Positions 1 through 7,535 of a DNA stretch of 64,000 bases are shown one piece after another; position 1 is the first letter of the stretch, and each line of letters begins with the position of its first letter. The DNA is from Flavobacterium sp. (GTDB lineage: Bacteria > Bacteroidota > Bacteroidia > Flavobacteriales > Flavobacteriaceae). Location: assembly GCF_024642105.1 (NCBI RefSeq), contig NZ_JAHEBT010000052.1, positions 310,001 to 374,000 of the forward strand. The letters run 5' to 3'. The translations under genes and the position numbers were made by a program. A model generated the notes under the pieces. That model had not been told where the DNA came from. It ran no database searches and was given only the letters and a program-made list of their open reading frames with translations.

Positions 1-242
1 ATTTAGCTTCCCGACTAACCACAGACGGTGTTTTAATTTTACATTGCGACGAAGATCGGAGCCAACTCAAAAACAAGGAAATTGTAATCAAACGATTTTT
101 GGAACTTATCAAAAAAGGGCTTTTTGTACCCAAAGAAAGAAAAGCAACTAAAGTTCCAAAAGCAGCAATCCGAAAAAGAATAAAAGACAAAAAAAACTTG
201 GGCGAAATTAAAAAATCCCGTAGAAAACCTGATTTAGATTAA
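1..242 (+). CDS. arfB: Peptidyl-tRNA hydrolase ArfB/YaeJ, C-terminal part
   Basis: The window opens inside this gene; reading from base 3 gives 79 codons before a TAA at 240-242. The visible protein starts LASRLTTDG and ends in a strongly basic tail rich in Lys and Arg (KKSRRKPDLD). That matches the end of the ArfB/YaeJ family, class-I release-factor-like proteins that hydrolyse peptidyl-tRNA on stalled ribosomes; the basic tail enters the empty mRNA channel. The catalytic GGQ region lies upstream, outside the window, so catalytic competence cannot be judged. The family call rests on the C-terminal half only, but the combination of sequence and tail is characteristic. Confidence 0.8.
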   Translation, partial: LASRLTTDGVLILHCDEDRSQLKNKEIVIKRFLELIKKGLFVPKERKATKVPKAAIRKRIKDKKNLGEIKKSRRKPDLD

Positions 243-306
243 TTTTATTGGTCAACACAGATTTCATGGATTTTTTTGAAATTGAAATTGATTTCTGAAA
301 TTGCCA

Positions 307-336
307 TTGCTATTGAAATTGAATTTTCTATCTTTG
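307..336 (+). promoter_or_regulatory. Promoter for the TPP-riboswitch/TonB receptor transcript
   Basis: TTG at 307-309, 19 bases, then TATCTTTG at 329-336. This fits the Bacteroidetes consensus (TTG, about 17-23 bases, TAnnTTTG). The predicted start lies near 343, exactly where the riboswitch aptamer begins. Confidence 0.75.
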
Positions 337-340
337 CCCC

Positions 341-432
341 GTCTCACGGGGTGCTAGATTCTGAATCAAGTTCAGAATGACAGCTGAGATTATACCCAAT
401 GAACCTGGGCAGGTAATGCTGCTAAGGGAAAA
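341..432 (+). ncRNA. TPP (THI-box) riboswitch
   Basis: The conserved aptamer blocks occur in order: GGGGTGC (348-354), GCTGAGA (383-389), ACCC (393-396), GAACCTG (401-407), GGTAATGC (412-419) and AGGGA (425-429). These are the thiamin pyrophosphate binding elements of the THI box. The variable P3 arm is an 8-bp perfect stem (ATTCTGAA/TTCAGAAT) around a TCAAG loop, and it resembles an intergenic repeat elsewhere in the window. The region between aptamer and start codon can fold into an AGACT...AGTCT hairpin near 433-472 that may form part of the expression platform. Whether control acts on transcription or translation is not clear from sequence. Confidence 0.93.
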
Positions 433-538
433 CAGACTAAAAACAATTAATGTGCACGTTAATTTTGAAGTCTAGAGTAACCATTTTAATTTTTTAACCA
501 AGAATAATTTACCCCTGTTATTCGTAATCTATTTACGA

Positions 539-2677
539 ATGAAATTTTTATTATTCAAAACGAGCCATAGACAACTGTTTCTAAGCTCATTTCTATTGTT
601 CTCTTTGGCATTATTTTCTCAAGAAAAACCAAAAGACACAACGCGAGTAAATCAACTCGACGAAGTATTAGTCTCGGCGATTCGAGTAACTTCCAAAACT
701 CCTGTTAGTTTTAGCAACCTATCCAAAAAAGAAATTCAAAATCGAAATTTAGGACAAGACATTCCTATTTTAATGAATTACATGCCATCCGTAGTAACTA
801 CTTCTGATGCTGGAAATGGCGTAGGTTATACCGGAATTCGCGTTCGCGGAAGCGATGCAACTCGTGTTAACGTAACCATTAACGGAATTCCGTACAACGA
901 TTCAGAAAGTCATGGAACGTATTGGGTGAATATGCCCGATTTTGCTTCGTCGCTTCAAAGTGTGCAATTGCAACGTGGTGTAGGAACTTCAACGAATGGC
1001 GCAGGTGCTTTTGGAGCCAGTTTAAATATGTTAACTGATTCCTATTCAGAGAAAGCATCTGGCGAAATATCCAATTCTTTTGGAAGTTTCAACACCCACA
1101 AACACACGGTGAAATTCAGCACCGGTTTACTCAATAATCATTTTGAAATCGCGGGACGTTTTTCTACATTGGAATCAGATGGCTATATTGACCGCGCGAG
1201 TTCTGACTTAAAATCTTACTTTTTACAAGGAACTTACGTAGGTAAAACTACATTAATCAAAGCTTTGGCTTTTGGAGGAAAAGAAAAAACCTATCAATCT
1301 TGGAACGGAATTGACGGCGAAACCTTGTTAAGCGATAGAACCTTTAATTCGGCGGGGATTTTTACTGACGAATTAGGTCAAACACGTTACTACAATAATG
1401 AAACCGACAATTACCAACAAGATCACTACCAATTGCATTGGAACGAAAAAGTTTCCAATACTTGGAACACCAACCTCGCATTCCATTACACCAAAGGAAA
1501 AGGCTATTATGAGAACTATAAAGAAGAGGCTGATTTTTCGAGCTATGGCCTAACTCCAATTTCAATCAATGGAACCACTATCAATACCACGGATTTAATT
1601 CGTCAAAAATGGTTGGACAATGATTTTTATGGCACTACATTTTCGGCAAATTACAAATCGGATACAATGGATTTCATCTTTGGCGGAAGCTATAACAAAT
1701 ACGAAGGTGACCATTTTGGAAAAGTAATTTGGGCAAGGTACGCTTCACAATCAGAATTAGGCGACCACTATTATGATGACTATGCTTCTAAAACAGACGG
1801 TACCGCTTTCGCGAAAGCCAATTACCAAGTAAATGAAAAATGGAGTCTTTTTGGAGACTTACAAGTTCGAAATGTACACTACAAAGCCAATTCGTATGAA
1901 ACGGGTTTAGTGAATGATAATTTCTCTTTTTTCAATCCAAAAGCAGGGATAAATTACACCATCAACTCTAAAAACAACTTGTACTTTTCGTATGCAAGAG
2001 CGAATAGAGAACCTAATCGTACCGACTATGAAGGAGGAGGAAGTGTAAAACCAGAAAAATTAAATGATTTTGAATTGGGCTGGAGGTACTTAACCGAAAA
2101 AATTCAATTGAATTCTAATCTGTATTATATGGCTTATAAAGACCAATTGATTCTAACTGGAACCTTAGACGATGTTGGAAGTCCTATCCGTTCTAACAGT
2201 GAAAAAAGTTACCGATTAGGCTTAGAGGTTGATGCTGCCATTGTAGTATCAAAACAAATCAGTCTTCATCCTAACGTTACCTTAAGTAGTAATAAAAATT
2301 TAGATTTGGCGGTAAGCGGTCAAAATTATGGAACCAAAGACATCTCGTATTCGCCATCTGTAATTGCTGGAAACAGTTTCATTTACAAACCTACCGAAAG
2401 TATTCAAATTGTTTGGCTACAAAAATATGTTGGGCAACAATACATGAACAATATAGAGTCGGCAGAATCTAAATTGACCGATTATTTTATCAATGATTTG
2501 AATGTTTCATACGAAATAAAACCGAAATCAATTTTCAAATCGATTGTAATCAAAGGATTAATTAACAATGTTTTAGATAAAAAATACATTTCAAACGGAT
2601 ACATGTGGGACGTATATCCTTATTATTACCCACAAGCTGGAACTAATTTCCTAGCAGGATTAACGGTGAAATTTTAG
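539..2677 (+). CDS. TonB-dependent outer membrane receptor, probable thiamin importer
   Basis: The 712-residue protein has an N-terminal signal peptide (residues about 1-28, ending LALFSQ), a TonB-box-like stretch (DEVLVSAIRV, about 41-50), a plug domain (about 50-165, including GIRVRGSDATRVNVTINGIP) and a long beta-barrel closing with a C-terminal Phe (GLTVKF). It is an outer-membrane active transporter energised by TonB/ExbBD. The family alone does not give the substrate. The TPP riboswitch directly upstream makes thiamin or a thiamin precursor the likely cargo, as known for thiamin-regulated TonB receptors of Bacteroidetes. No plug-fused carboxypeptidase-like domain and no SusD partner are present, so it is not a glycan SusC. 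A terminator follows immediately. Confidence 0.88.
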   Translation: MKFLLFKTSHRQLFLSSFLLFSLALFSQEKPKDTTRVNQLDEVLVSAIRVTSKTPVSFSNLSKKEIQNRNLGQDIPILMNYMPSVVTTSDAGNGVGYTGIRVRGSDATRVNVTINGIPYNDSESHGTYWVNMPDFASSLQSVQLQRGVGTSTNGAGAFGASLNMLTDSYSEKASGEISNSFGSFNTHKHTVKFSTGLLNNHFEIAGRFSTLESDGYIDRASSDLKSYFLQGTYVGKTTLIKALAFGGKEKTYQSWNGIDGETLLSDRTFNSAGIFTDELGQTRYYNNETDNYQQDHYQLHWNEKVSNTWNTNLAFHYTKGKGYYENYKEEADFSSYGLTPISINGTTINTTDLIRQKWLDNDFYGTTFSANYKSDTMDFIFGGSYNKYEGDHFGKVIWARYASQSELGDHYYDDYASKTDGTAFAKANYQVNEKWSLFGDLQVRNVHYKANSYETGLVNDNFSFFNPKAGINYTINSKNNLYFSYARANREPNRTDYEGGGSVKPEKLNDFELGWRYLTEKIQLNSNLYYMAYKDQLILTGTLDDVGSPIRSNSEKSYRLGLEVDAAIVVSKQISLHPNVTLSSNKNLDLAVSGQNYGTKDISYSPSVIAGNSFIYKPTESIQIVWLQKYVGQQYMNNIESAESKLTDYFINDLNVSYEIKPKSIFKSIVIKGLINNVLDKKYISNGYMWDVYPYYYPQAGTNFLAGLTVKF

Positions 2678-2700
2678 ATTACTTTATATTATAAATTCGG

Positions 2701-2731
2701 AAAAATCCTGGCAGCAATGTCAGGATTTTTT
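2701..2731. terminator. Bidirectional terminator
   Basis: AAAAATCCTG and CAGGATTTTT flank a 10-base loop, with an A-run on one side and a T-run on the other. It can serve both the TonB receptor and the convergent lipoprotein gene, whose stop codon overlaps it. Confidence 0.8.
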
Positions 2732-3143
2732 AATTGTAAATATGAAGTACATTCCCATTCACATCTACTCGGTATTGTTTCATAGGATATTGTAAACTCC
2801 CTTGACCAGAAAACAAACTATAGGTTTTACCATCACAAGGACAAACCGCTTCAATTCCGTTAATGGTCATTGTAGAGCAAGAACTTACATTTTGATTCGG
2901 ACAAGCTGCATCAAAGACATTGTAACCACTTCCTGTATTAAAAATAATAAGTCCTTTCACTCCTTTTCCCGCATAATAAACCGCATTACTAGGATACTGA
3001 AGATTAGAATACAATGGCAGATTCATATTGATGTCCACCGAAAAAGAATAATTAGGAATAAAAGGATTTGTATTGACAGGTCCACTATTTGAACAAGAAA
3101 AAAACACCAAAAAAAGAACAGAAAGCAATACCGATTTTTTCAT
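2730..3143 (-). CDS. Rieske-fold lipoprotein lacking the His ligands
   Basis: The 137-residue protein starts with a lipoprotein signal (MKKSVLLSVLFLVFFSC; lipobox Cys17), so it is probably anchored to a membrane. The C-terminal half has the shape of a Rieske [2Fe-2S] domain: a first motif at 81-83, 17 residues, then a second motif at 101-104 followed by GKTYSLFSGQ and a PMKQYRV strand. In real Rieske proteins these motifs are CxH and CxxH. Here they read CPN and CPCD, so both His ligands are replaced while both Cys remain, with two further Cys nearby (89 and 103). It may bind a different metal centre, hold disulphides, or be purely structural. It is convergent with the TonB receptor and no redox partner lies next to it. 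Confidence 0.7.
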   Translation of the reverse strand: MKKSVLLSVLFLVFFSCSNSGPVNTNPFIPNYSFSVDINMNLPLYSNLQYPSNAVYYAGKGVKGLIIFNTGSGYNVFDAACPNQNVSSCSTMTINGIEAVCPCDGKTYSLFSGQGSLQYPMKQYRVDVNGNVLHIYN

Positions 3144-3248
3144 TATTTTAAGAATTAGTAGCTACAAATTAGCGAAACAAATTTAATTTATTTACATTTG
3201 AAATAGATTGTCATAGCGAATATAGTTACAATCTAATTAAAATTATAG

Positions 3249-3256
3249 TATCTTTG
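3249..3256 (+). promoter_or_regulatory. -10 element of the greA promoter
   Basis: TATCTTTG matches TAnnTTTG. The start would fall near 3263, immediately before a terminator-like hairpin, leaving a leader of about 50 nt before the greA ATG. Confidence 0.65.
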
Positions 3257-3263
3257 TGGAAAG

Positions 3264-3290
3264 AAATCCCGTCCTGATGGGATTTTTTCT
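3264..3290 (+). terminator. Terminator-like hairpin in the greA leader
   Basis: AAATCCC (3264-3270) pairs with GGGATTT (3279-3285) around an 8-base loop and runs into a T-stretch. It sits between the predicted promoter and the greA start codon, so it could terminate transcripts after only about 25-30 nt. It may be an attenuator rather than the end of an upstream gene, because the gene to its left is on the other strand. Confidence 0.6.
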
Positions 3291-3312
3291 ATTTTATATA
3301 AACAATGAAGTT

Positions 3313-3789
3313 ATGAGCACAGTATCTTATTACACCGCAGAAGGATTAAAAAAATTACGAGAAGAACTAGATTATTTAAAAAATGTGATGCGCCCAAAAG
3401 CATCTCAAGATATTGCTGATGCAAGAGATAAAGGAGATTTATCTGAAAATGCCGAATACGACGCAGCCAAAGAAGCACAAGGTATGTTAGAAATGCGCAT
3501 TGCTAAACTTGAAGAAATTCACTCTAACGCCCGTTTAATTGACGAGAGTCATTTAGACACCTCTAAAGTATTAGTATTATCTAAAGTTAAAATCAAAAAC
3601 CAAACTAACGGAATGGAAATGGTATATACTTTGGTAGCCGAAAGCGAAGCCGATTTAAAAACAGGAAAAATCTCTGTAACCTCTCCTATCGGGAAAGGAT
3701 TATTAGGAAAATCGGTAGGAGAAGTAGCTGAAATTACTGTTCCTAATGGTGTTTTGAAATTTGATATCTTAGAAATTACAAGAGAATAA
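3313..3789 (+). CDS. greA: Transcription elongation factor GreA
   Basis: GreA rescues backtracked RNA polymerase by stimulating cleavage of the nascent RNA. I chose the ATG at 3313 (MSTVSYYTAEGLKKLREEL), which gives 158 residues, the usual length; upstream codons lie within the leader hairpin. The N-terminal coiled coil (about 10-75) carries the conserved tip with acidic residues (DARDKGDLSENAEYDAAK). The C-terminal FKBP-like domain (about 80-158) ends with GKGLLGKSVGEVAEITVPNG. The HIT gene starts 10 bases downstream, so the two are probably co-transcribed. Confidence 0.96.
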   Translation: MSTVSYYTAEGLKKLREELDYLKNVMRPKASQDIADARDKGDLSENAEYDAAKEAQGMLEMRIAKLEEIHSNARLIDESHLDTSKVLVLSKVKIKNQTNGMEMVYTLVAESEADLKTGKISVTSPIGKGLLGKSVGEVAEITVPNGVLKFDILEITRE

Positions 3790-3799
3790 TTTAAATACT

Positions 3800-4189
3800 A
3801 TGAGTTCTATTTTTACCAAAATTGTAAACGGAGAAATTCCTTGTTATACAATTGCAGAAGATGCTAATTTTTTAGCTTTTTTGGATGTCAATCCCAATGC
3901 TAAAGGGCATACGCTGTGTATTCCAAAACAAGAAATTGACCAGCTTTTTGAAATAGACGATGAGTTGTATTTAGGTTTGATGCAGTTTTCTAAAAAAATA
4001 GCCACTGCAATACAAAAAACCGTGCCTTGCAAACGCATCGGCATGGCAGCAATAGGTTTAGAAGTACCTCACGCACACATTCATTTGATACCCTTAAACG
4101 AAATGGACGAAATGCGTTTCCAAAACAAAGTAACGATGAGCAAAGATGAATTTGAGGCTTTAGCTAAAGCAATTCAGAGTAATTTGTAA
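3800..4189 (+). CDS. HIT family nucleotide-binding protein
   Basis: This is a 129-residue cytosolic histidine-triad protein of the Hint branch. The triad is visible near residues 93-98 as HAHIHLIP, and the N-terminal SIFTKIVNGEIPCYTIAEDANFLAF is typical of the family. Hint enzymes hydrolyse purine nucleoside phosphoramidates and similar adenylates. It is the second gene of a greA transcript and ends at a strong bidirectional terminator shared with the convergent histidine kinase. The physiological substrate is unknown. Confidence 0.92.
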   Translation: MSSIFTKIVNGEIPCYTIAEDANFLAFLDVNPNAKGHTLCIPKQEIDQLFEIDDELYLGLMQFSKKIATAIQKTVPCKRIGMAAIGLEVPHAHIHLIPLNEMDEMRFQNKVTMSKDEFEALAKAIQSNL

Positions 4190-4195
4190 AAATAC

Positions 4196-4230
4196 AAAAG
4201 CGAATCCGTTTAAATTGATTCGCTTTTTTT
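4196..4230. terminator. Bidirectional terminator
   Basis: AAAAGCGAATC (4196-4206) and GATTCGCTTTTTTT (4217-4230) form an 11-bp stem with a T-run. It lies between the converging HIT and histidine kinase genes and overlaps the last codons of the kinase. Confidence 0.85.
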
Positions 4231-5364
4231 ATAACTCAATTGTATCGTAGTTCCTTTACCTATTTCTGACTGCACCACTTTGATACTACCTTTGTGGTAT
4301 TCTTCCACAATTCTTTTGGTCAACGATAATCCTAGACCCCAGCCCCTTTGTTTAGTTGTAAAGCCTGGTTCAAATATGGTTTTGAATTGCTTTTTAGGAA
4401 TCCCATTTCCCGTATCAGAAACTTTAATTTTTACTGAATCTCCTTCTTGCTCAACAACCAAATCTAAATTACCCTTCCCTTTCATCGCATCAATGGCATT
4501 TTTAACTAAATTTTCAATGGTCCAACTGTGCAAAGTAGCATTGAACAAAACAAAAACAGGCAATTCAGGAGCCTGAAAAGAAAACACGACTTGTTTTGAA
4601 AACCGTGATTGCAAATAATCAAAGGTTTCTTGCGTTGCTGCGATAATATCTTGGTTTTCTAATTTGGGTTCCGACCCAATTTTAGAAAAACGGTCGGTAA
4701 TGGTTTGCAATCGCTCAATATCTTTTTCGATTTCGAAAGTCGTTGATTCCGCTACATTTTCGGCTTTCAGCAGCTCAATCCAACCTATTAATGAAGAAAG
4801 AGGTGTTCCTATTTGATGCGCAGTTTCTTTTGCCATTCCCGCCCAAAGTTTGTTTTGAGTCGCCATTTTGGTACTTCGGTAAAAATTATACACCAAGGCA
4901 GCAAACAAAACGATAATCAATAACAAAGCGATAGGATAATATTTTAATTTGTTCAACAAAGCCGAATTCCCGTAATACAACTTTTGAAACTTCCCAGGCG
5001 CATATTCAATGACAATAGGGTCGTTTTCATTTTTAAGATTAGTTAAAAATCGAGCCGATTCTGTTGTACTTGCGATGATTTTATCGTCAATATTTACCGT
5101 ATTAATGATCTTGTTGTTCTCCGTCAAAATAATTGGAATAGACGAATTGGTACTAAAAATTTGAAGAGGTAATTCCACATCCGTATTCGCATCTGCATTA
5201 ATCAATGTTTTTTGAGCCTTCGCCCAAAGATTCATTTTTAAACGCTCCTCATTTTTGAATATTTGAAAAAAGGTGTACGTATTCCAAAGTATTAATGAGA
5301 TAATACAAAAAGAAGCCAAGATGATGAACCAGCGCGTGGTGTTGCGTCTATCCGAAAAAAACAT
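4210..5364 (-). CDS. Membrane sensor histidine kinase
   Basis: The 384-residue kinase has two membrane segments (about 12-34 and 142-161) enclosing a periplasmic sensor of about 105 residues that I do not recognise. There is no HAMP or PAS domain. The DHp helix carries the phospho-acceptor in KETAHQIGTPLSSLIGW (His183). The ATPase domain shows the N box (ENLVKNAIDAM), G1 (DTGNGIP) and G2 (GWGLGLSLTKRIVEEY). It would autophosphorylate on His and pass phosphate to a response regulator, but none is adjacent, so it is an orphan kinase whose signal cannot be inferred here. Confidence 0.92.
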   Translation of the reverse strand: MFFSDRRNTTRWFIILASFCIISLILWNTYTFFQIFKNEERLKMNLWAKAQKTLINADANTDVELPLQIFSTNSSIPIILTENNKIINTVNIDDKIIASTTESARFLTNLKNENDPIVIEYAPGKFQKLYYGNSALLNKLKYYPIALLLIIVLFAALVYNFYRSTKMATQNKLWAGMAKETAHQIGTPLSSLIGWIELLKAENVAESTTFEIEKDIERLQTITDRFSKIGSEPKLENQDIIAATQETFDYLQSRFSKQVVFSFQAPELPVFVLFNATLHSWTIENLVKNAIDAMKGKGNLDLVVEQEGDSVKIKVSDTGNGIPKKQFKTIFEPGFTTKQRGWGLGLSLTKRIVEEYHKGSIKVVQSEIGKGTTIQLSYKKSESI

Positions 5365-5482
5365 AGATTCAATTTAGATTATAAATGTAACGAAATAATT
5401 TGAAAAAGATTTTAGGCCTATGCCAAAGAAAAAATTGACACTATCCCAAAAAAGACCTCTTGCCTAGAAAAGAAGAAGTTAG

Positions 5483-5490
5483 TATATTTG
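5483..5490 (+). promoter_or_regulatory. -10 element upstream of the DUF3127 gene
   Basis: TATATTTG matches TAnnTTTG and lies 38 bases before the ATG at 5529, leaving a short A-rich leader. Confidence 0.65.
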
Positions 5491-5528
5491 TAAATCTAAA
5501 GAAGAAATAAACTTAAAAAATAATACAG

Positions 5529-5912
5529 ATGGAAGTTACAGGAAGAGTAAAAATGATTGACCAAACTAAAGAAGTAGGTTCTGGTGGTTTCAAAAAAAGA
5601 GATATTGTTGTTACTACAGACGAACAATACCCACAACATATTTTGGTACAATTTGTTCAAGACAAATGTGACTTATTAAACAATTACCAAGTAGGTGACC
5701 AAGTGAAAATCGACATCAATCTAAGAGGTCGTGAGTGGACAAACCAACAAGGCGAAACTGTTTATTTCAACACTATTCAAGGATGGAGAATTGGAAAAGT
5801 ACAAGCAGAAGCTCCAGCTGCTGCCACACAAACTCCTCCAATGCCAACAGCAGAAACTTTTGCTCCAGCAACCAGTTTAAATGAAGAAGAGCCAGACGAT
5901 TTACCGTTTTAA
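5529..5912 (+). CDS. DUF3127 (OB-fold-like, SSB-related) protein
   Basis: This 127-residue cytosolic protein matches the DUF3127 family, widespread in Bacteroidetes. Residues 1-95 form the conserved body (MEVTGRVKMIDQT near the start, then YQVGDQVKIDINLRGREW and YFNTIQGWRI). The tail is Ala/Pro/Thr-rich and ends in an acidic tip, EEEPDDLPF. That layout, an OB-like body plus a flexible linker and an acidic DDLPF end, resembles single-stranded DNA-binding proteins, whose acidic tip recruits partners. A role in nucleic-acid binding is therefore an inference; no biochemical function is established to my knowledge. It is monocistronic and is followed by a palindromic repeat. Confidence 0.85.
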   Translation: MEVTGRVKMIDQTKEVGSGGFKKRDIVVTTDEQYPQHILVQFVQDKCDLLNNYQVGDQVKIDINLRGREWTNQQGETVYFNTIQGWRIGKVQAEAPAAATQTPPMPTAETFAPATSLNEEEPDDLPF

Positions 5913-5934
5913 TCTTTCCTAATATTCACAAATA

Positions 5935-6057
5935 GGCTGTCTAAAAAGTACAAGGATTGTCATTCCGAATTTATTTCGGAATCTATAAAATAATATCGAT
6001 TATTTATAGAAACTGAAACAAGTTCAGTTTGACAAGATCTAGACTTTTTAGACAGTC
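5935..6057. repeat. Composite palindromic repeat (REP/MITE-like)
   Basis: Outer arms GGCTGTCTAAAAAGT (5935-5949) and ACTTTTTAGACAGTC (6043-6057) enclose three smaller hairpins: ATTCCGAA/TTCGGAAT, TCTATAAAATAAT/ATTATTTATAGA, and AAACTGAA/TTCAGTTT around a CAAG loop. It fills the gap between the DUF3127 and dGTPase genes and could also act as a terminator. The last sub-hairpin resembles the P3 arm of the TPP riboswitch. Confidence 0.8.
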
Positions 6058-6066
6058 TTTTTTATT

Positions 6067-6074
6067 TACATTTG
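6067..6074 (+). promoter_or_regulatory. -10 element of the dGTPase promoter
   Basis: TACATTTG matches TAnnTTTG. It lies 23 bases before the chosen ATG at 6098 and just after the palindromic repeat, arguing against any longer N-terminus. Confidence 0.6.
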
Positions 6075-6097
6075 TAATTCACAAATACTACCAAGCG

Positions 6098-7441
6098 ATG
6101 AACTGGGAACAACTTTTATCATTAAAAAGACAAGGCGACAAAGGCAAAAGATTACGCGTAGAACAAGACGATACCCGTCTGGGGTTTGAAGTGGATTACG
6201 ACCGCATCATCTTTTCGGCTGCATTTAGAAGTTTGCAAGATAAAACCCAAGTCATCCCACTTTCCAAAACCGATTTTGTTCACACTCGCTTGACGCATAG
6301 TTTAGAAGTGTCGGTAGTGGGTCGTTCTTTGGGCCGATTGGTAGGAAAAAAAATCTTAGAAAAATACCCCCATTTAAAAGAAGTTCACGGCTACCACATG
6401 AATGATTTTGGCGCTATTGTTGCCGCTGCTTCATTGGCACACGATATTGGAAATCCGCCTTTTGGCCATTCGGGCGAAAAAGCCATTGGCGAATATTTCT
6501 CGATTGGAAAAGGACAACACTACAAAGACCAACTCACTTCAAAACAATGGCAAGATTTAATCGATTTTGAAGGCAATGCCAACGGATTTTCGGTATTAAC
6601 AGCCAATCGTCCTGGAATTGAAGGTGGTTTACGAATTTCATTTGCTACACTGGGGGCGTTTATGAAATACCCTAAAGAAAGTTTGCCTAAAAAACCAACT
6701 AAGAATATTGCCGATAAAAAATACGGTTTCTTCCAAAGTGATAAAAATTTCTTTGAAGAAGTGGCTAAAGATATGGGCTTAATTCCAAATAAATCAGGAA
6801 AAGACATTGGATTTGAAAGACATCCTTTGGCGTATCTTGTGGAAGCGGCAGACGATATTTGTTACACGATTATTGATTTTGAAGACGGAATTAATTTGGG
6901 CTTAGTCCAAGAAGAATATGCGCTGGAATATTTAATTAAATTAGTTAAAGATTCAATTGACAGTACTAAATACAGCACTTTAAACACCAAGGAAGATCGC
7001 ATTAGCTATCTGAGAGCGTTAGCTATTGGGAGTTTAATAAATGATGCTGTTCGCGTTTTTATTGAAAATGAAGAAGCCATTTTAGCCGGAAAATTCCCGT
7101 ATGCTTTAACGGATAAAAGCAAGTACAAAGCGCAAATGGACGACATTATTAAATTGAGTGTGAAAAATATTTATCAAAGTCGTGAAGTCATCGAAAAAGA
7201 AATTGTAGGTTACCAAATTATCCAAACCTTATTGGATAAATTCATTTCGGCAATGAACAATAAATTCAACGGAACAGCTTCAAATTACGACCAATTGATT
7301 TTAAAAATGCTACCCGAAAAACACAATTTAGAAAAAGAAAATCTATACGACCGATTGCTACACATTTGCCATTATGTTTCCATGTTAACTGATGGAAATG
7401 CATTGGAATTATTTGAAACCATTAACGGTACTAAGAAATAA
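6098..7441 (+). CDS. dgt: dGTPase-family HD-domain triphosphohydrolase
   Basis: The enzyme cleaves dGTP (or dNTPs generally) to the nucleoside and tripolyphosphate, adjusting dNTP pools. Starting at ATG 6098 (MNWEQLLSLK) it has 447 residues, the usual length. The HD metal site is visible as HTRLTHSLEV (His62/His67) and SLAHDIGNPPFGHSGE (His115-Asp116), with a further Asp in EAADDICYTIIDFEDG. Longer forms would run through the upstream promoter and repeat. It is flanked by repeats on both sides and appears monocistronic. Confidence 0.93.
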   Translation: MNWEQLLSLKRQGDKGKRLRVEQDDTRLGFEVDYDRIIFSAAFRSLQDKTQVIPLSKTDFVHTRLTHSLEVSVVGRSLGRLVGKKILEKYPHLKEVHGYHMNDFGAIVAAASLAHDIGNPPFGHSGEKAIGEYFSIGKGQHYKDQLTSKQWQDLIDFEGNANGFSVLTANRPGIEGGLRISFATLGAFMKYPKESLPKKPTKNIADKKYGFFQSDKNFFEEVAKDMGLIPNKSGKDIGFERHPLAYLVEAADDICYTIIDFEDGINLGLVQEEYALEYLIKLVKDSIDSTKYSTLNTKEDRISYLRALAIGSLINDAVRVFIENEEAILAGKFPYALTDKSKYKAQMDDIIKLSVKNIYQSREVIEKEIVGYQIIQTLLDKFISAMNNKFNGTASNYDQLILKMLPEKHNLEKENLYDRLLHICHYVSMLTDGNALELFETINGTKK

Positions 7442-7445
7442 TTTT

Positions 7446-7519
7446 GCCACTAAGGCTCGAAGTCACAAAGATTTAAAAATTTCTTTACAATTTGCTTTGC
7501 GCCCTCGTGCCTTTGCGGC
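7446..7519. repeat. Imperfect inverted repeat, GCCAC...GCGGC type
   Basis: Left arm GCCACTAAGGCTCGAAG and right arm CCTCGTGCCTTTGCGGC are imperfect complements. The same motif family (GCCACAAAGxCxCTAAG) appears at 8951-8976 and around the GxxExxY gene near 35.35 and 35.78 kb. Confidence 0.65.
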
Positions 7520-7535
7520 TAATAAAAAATGAAAA

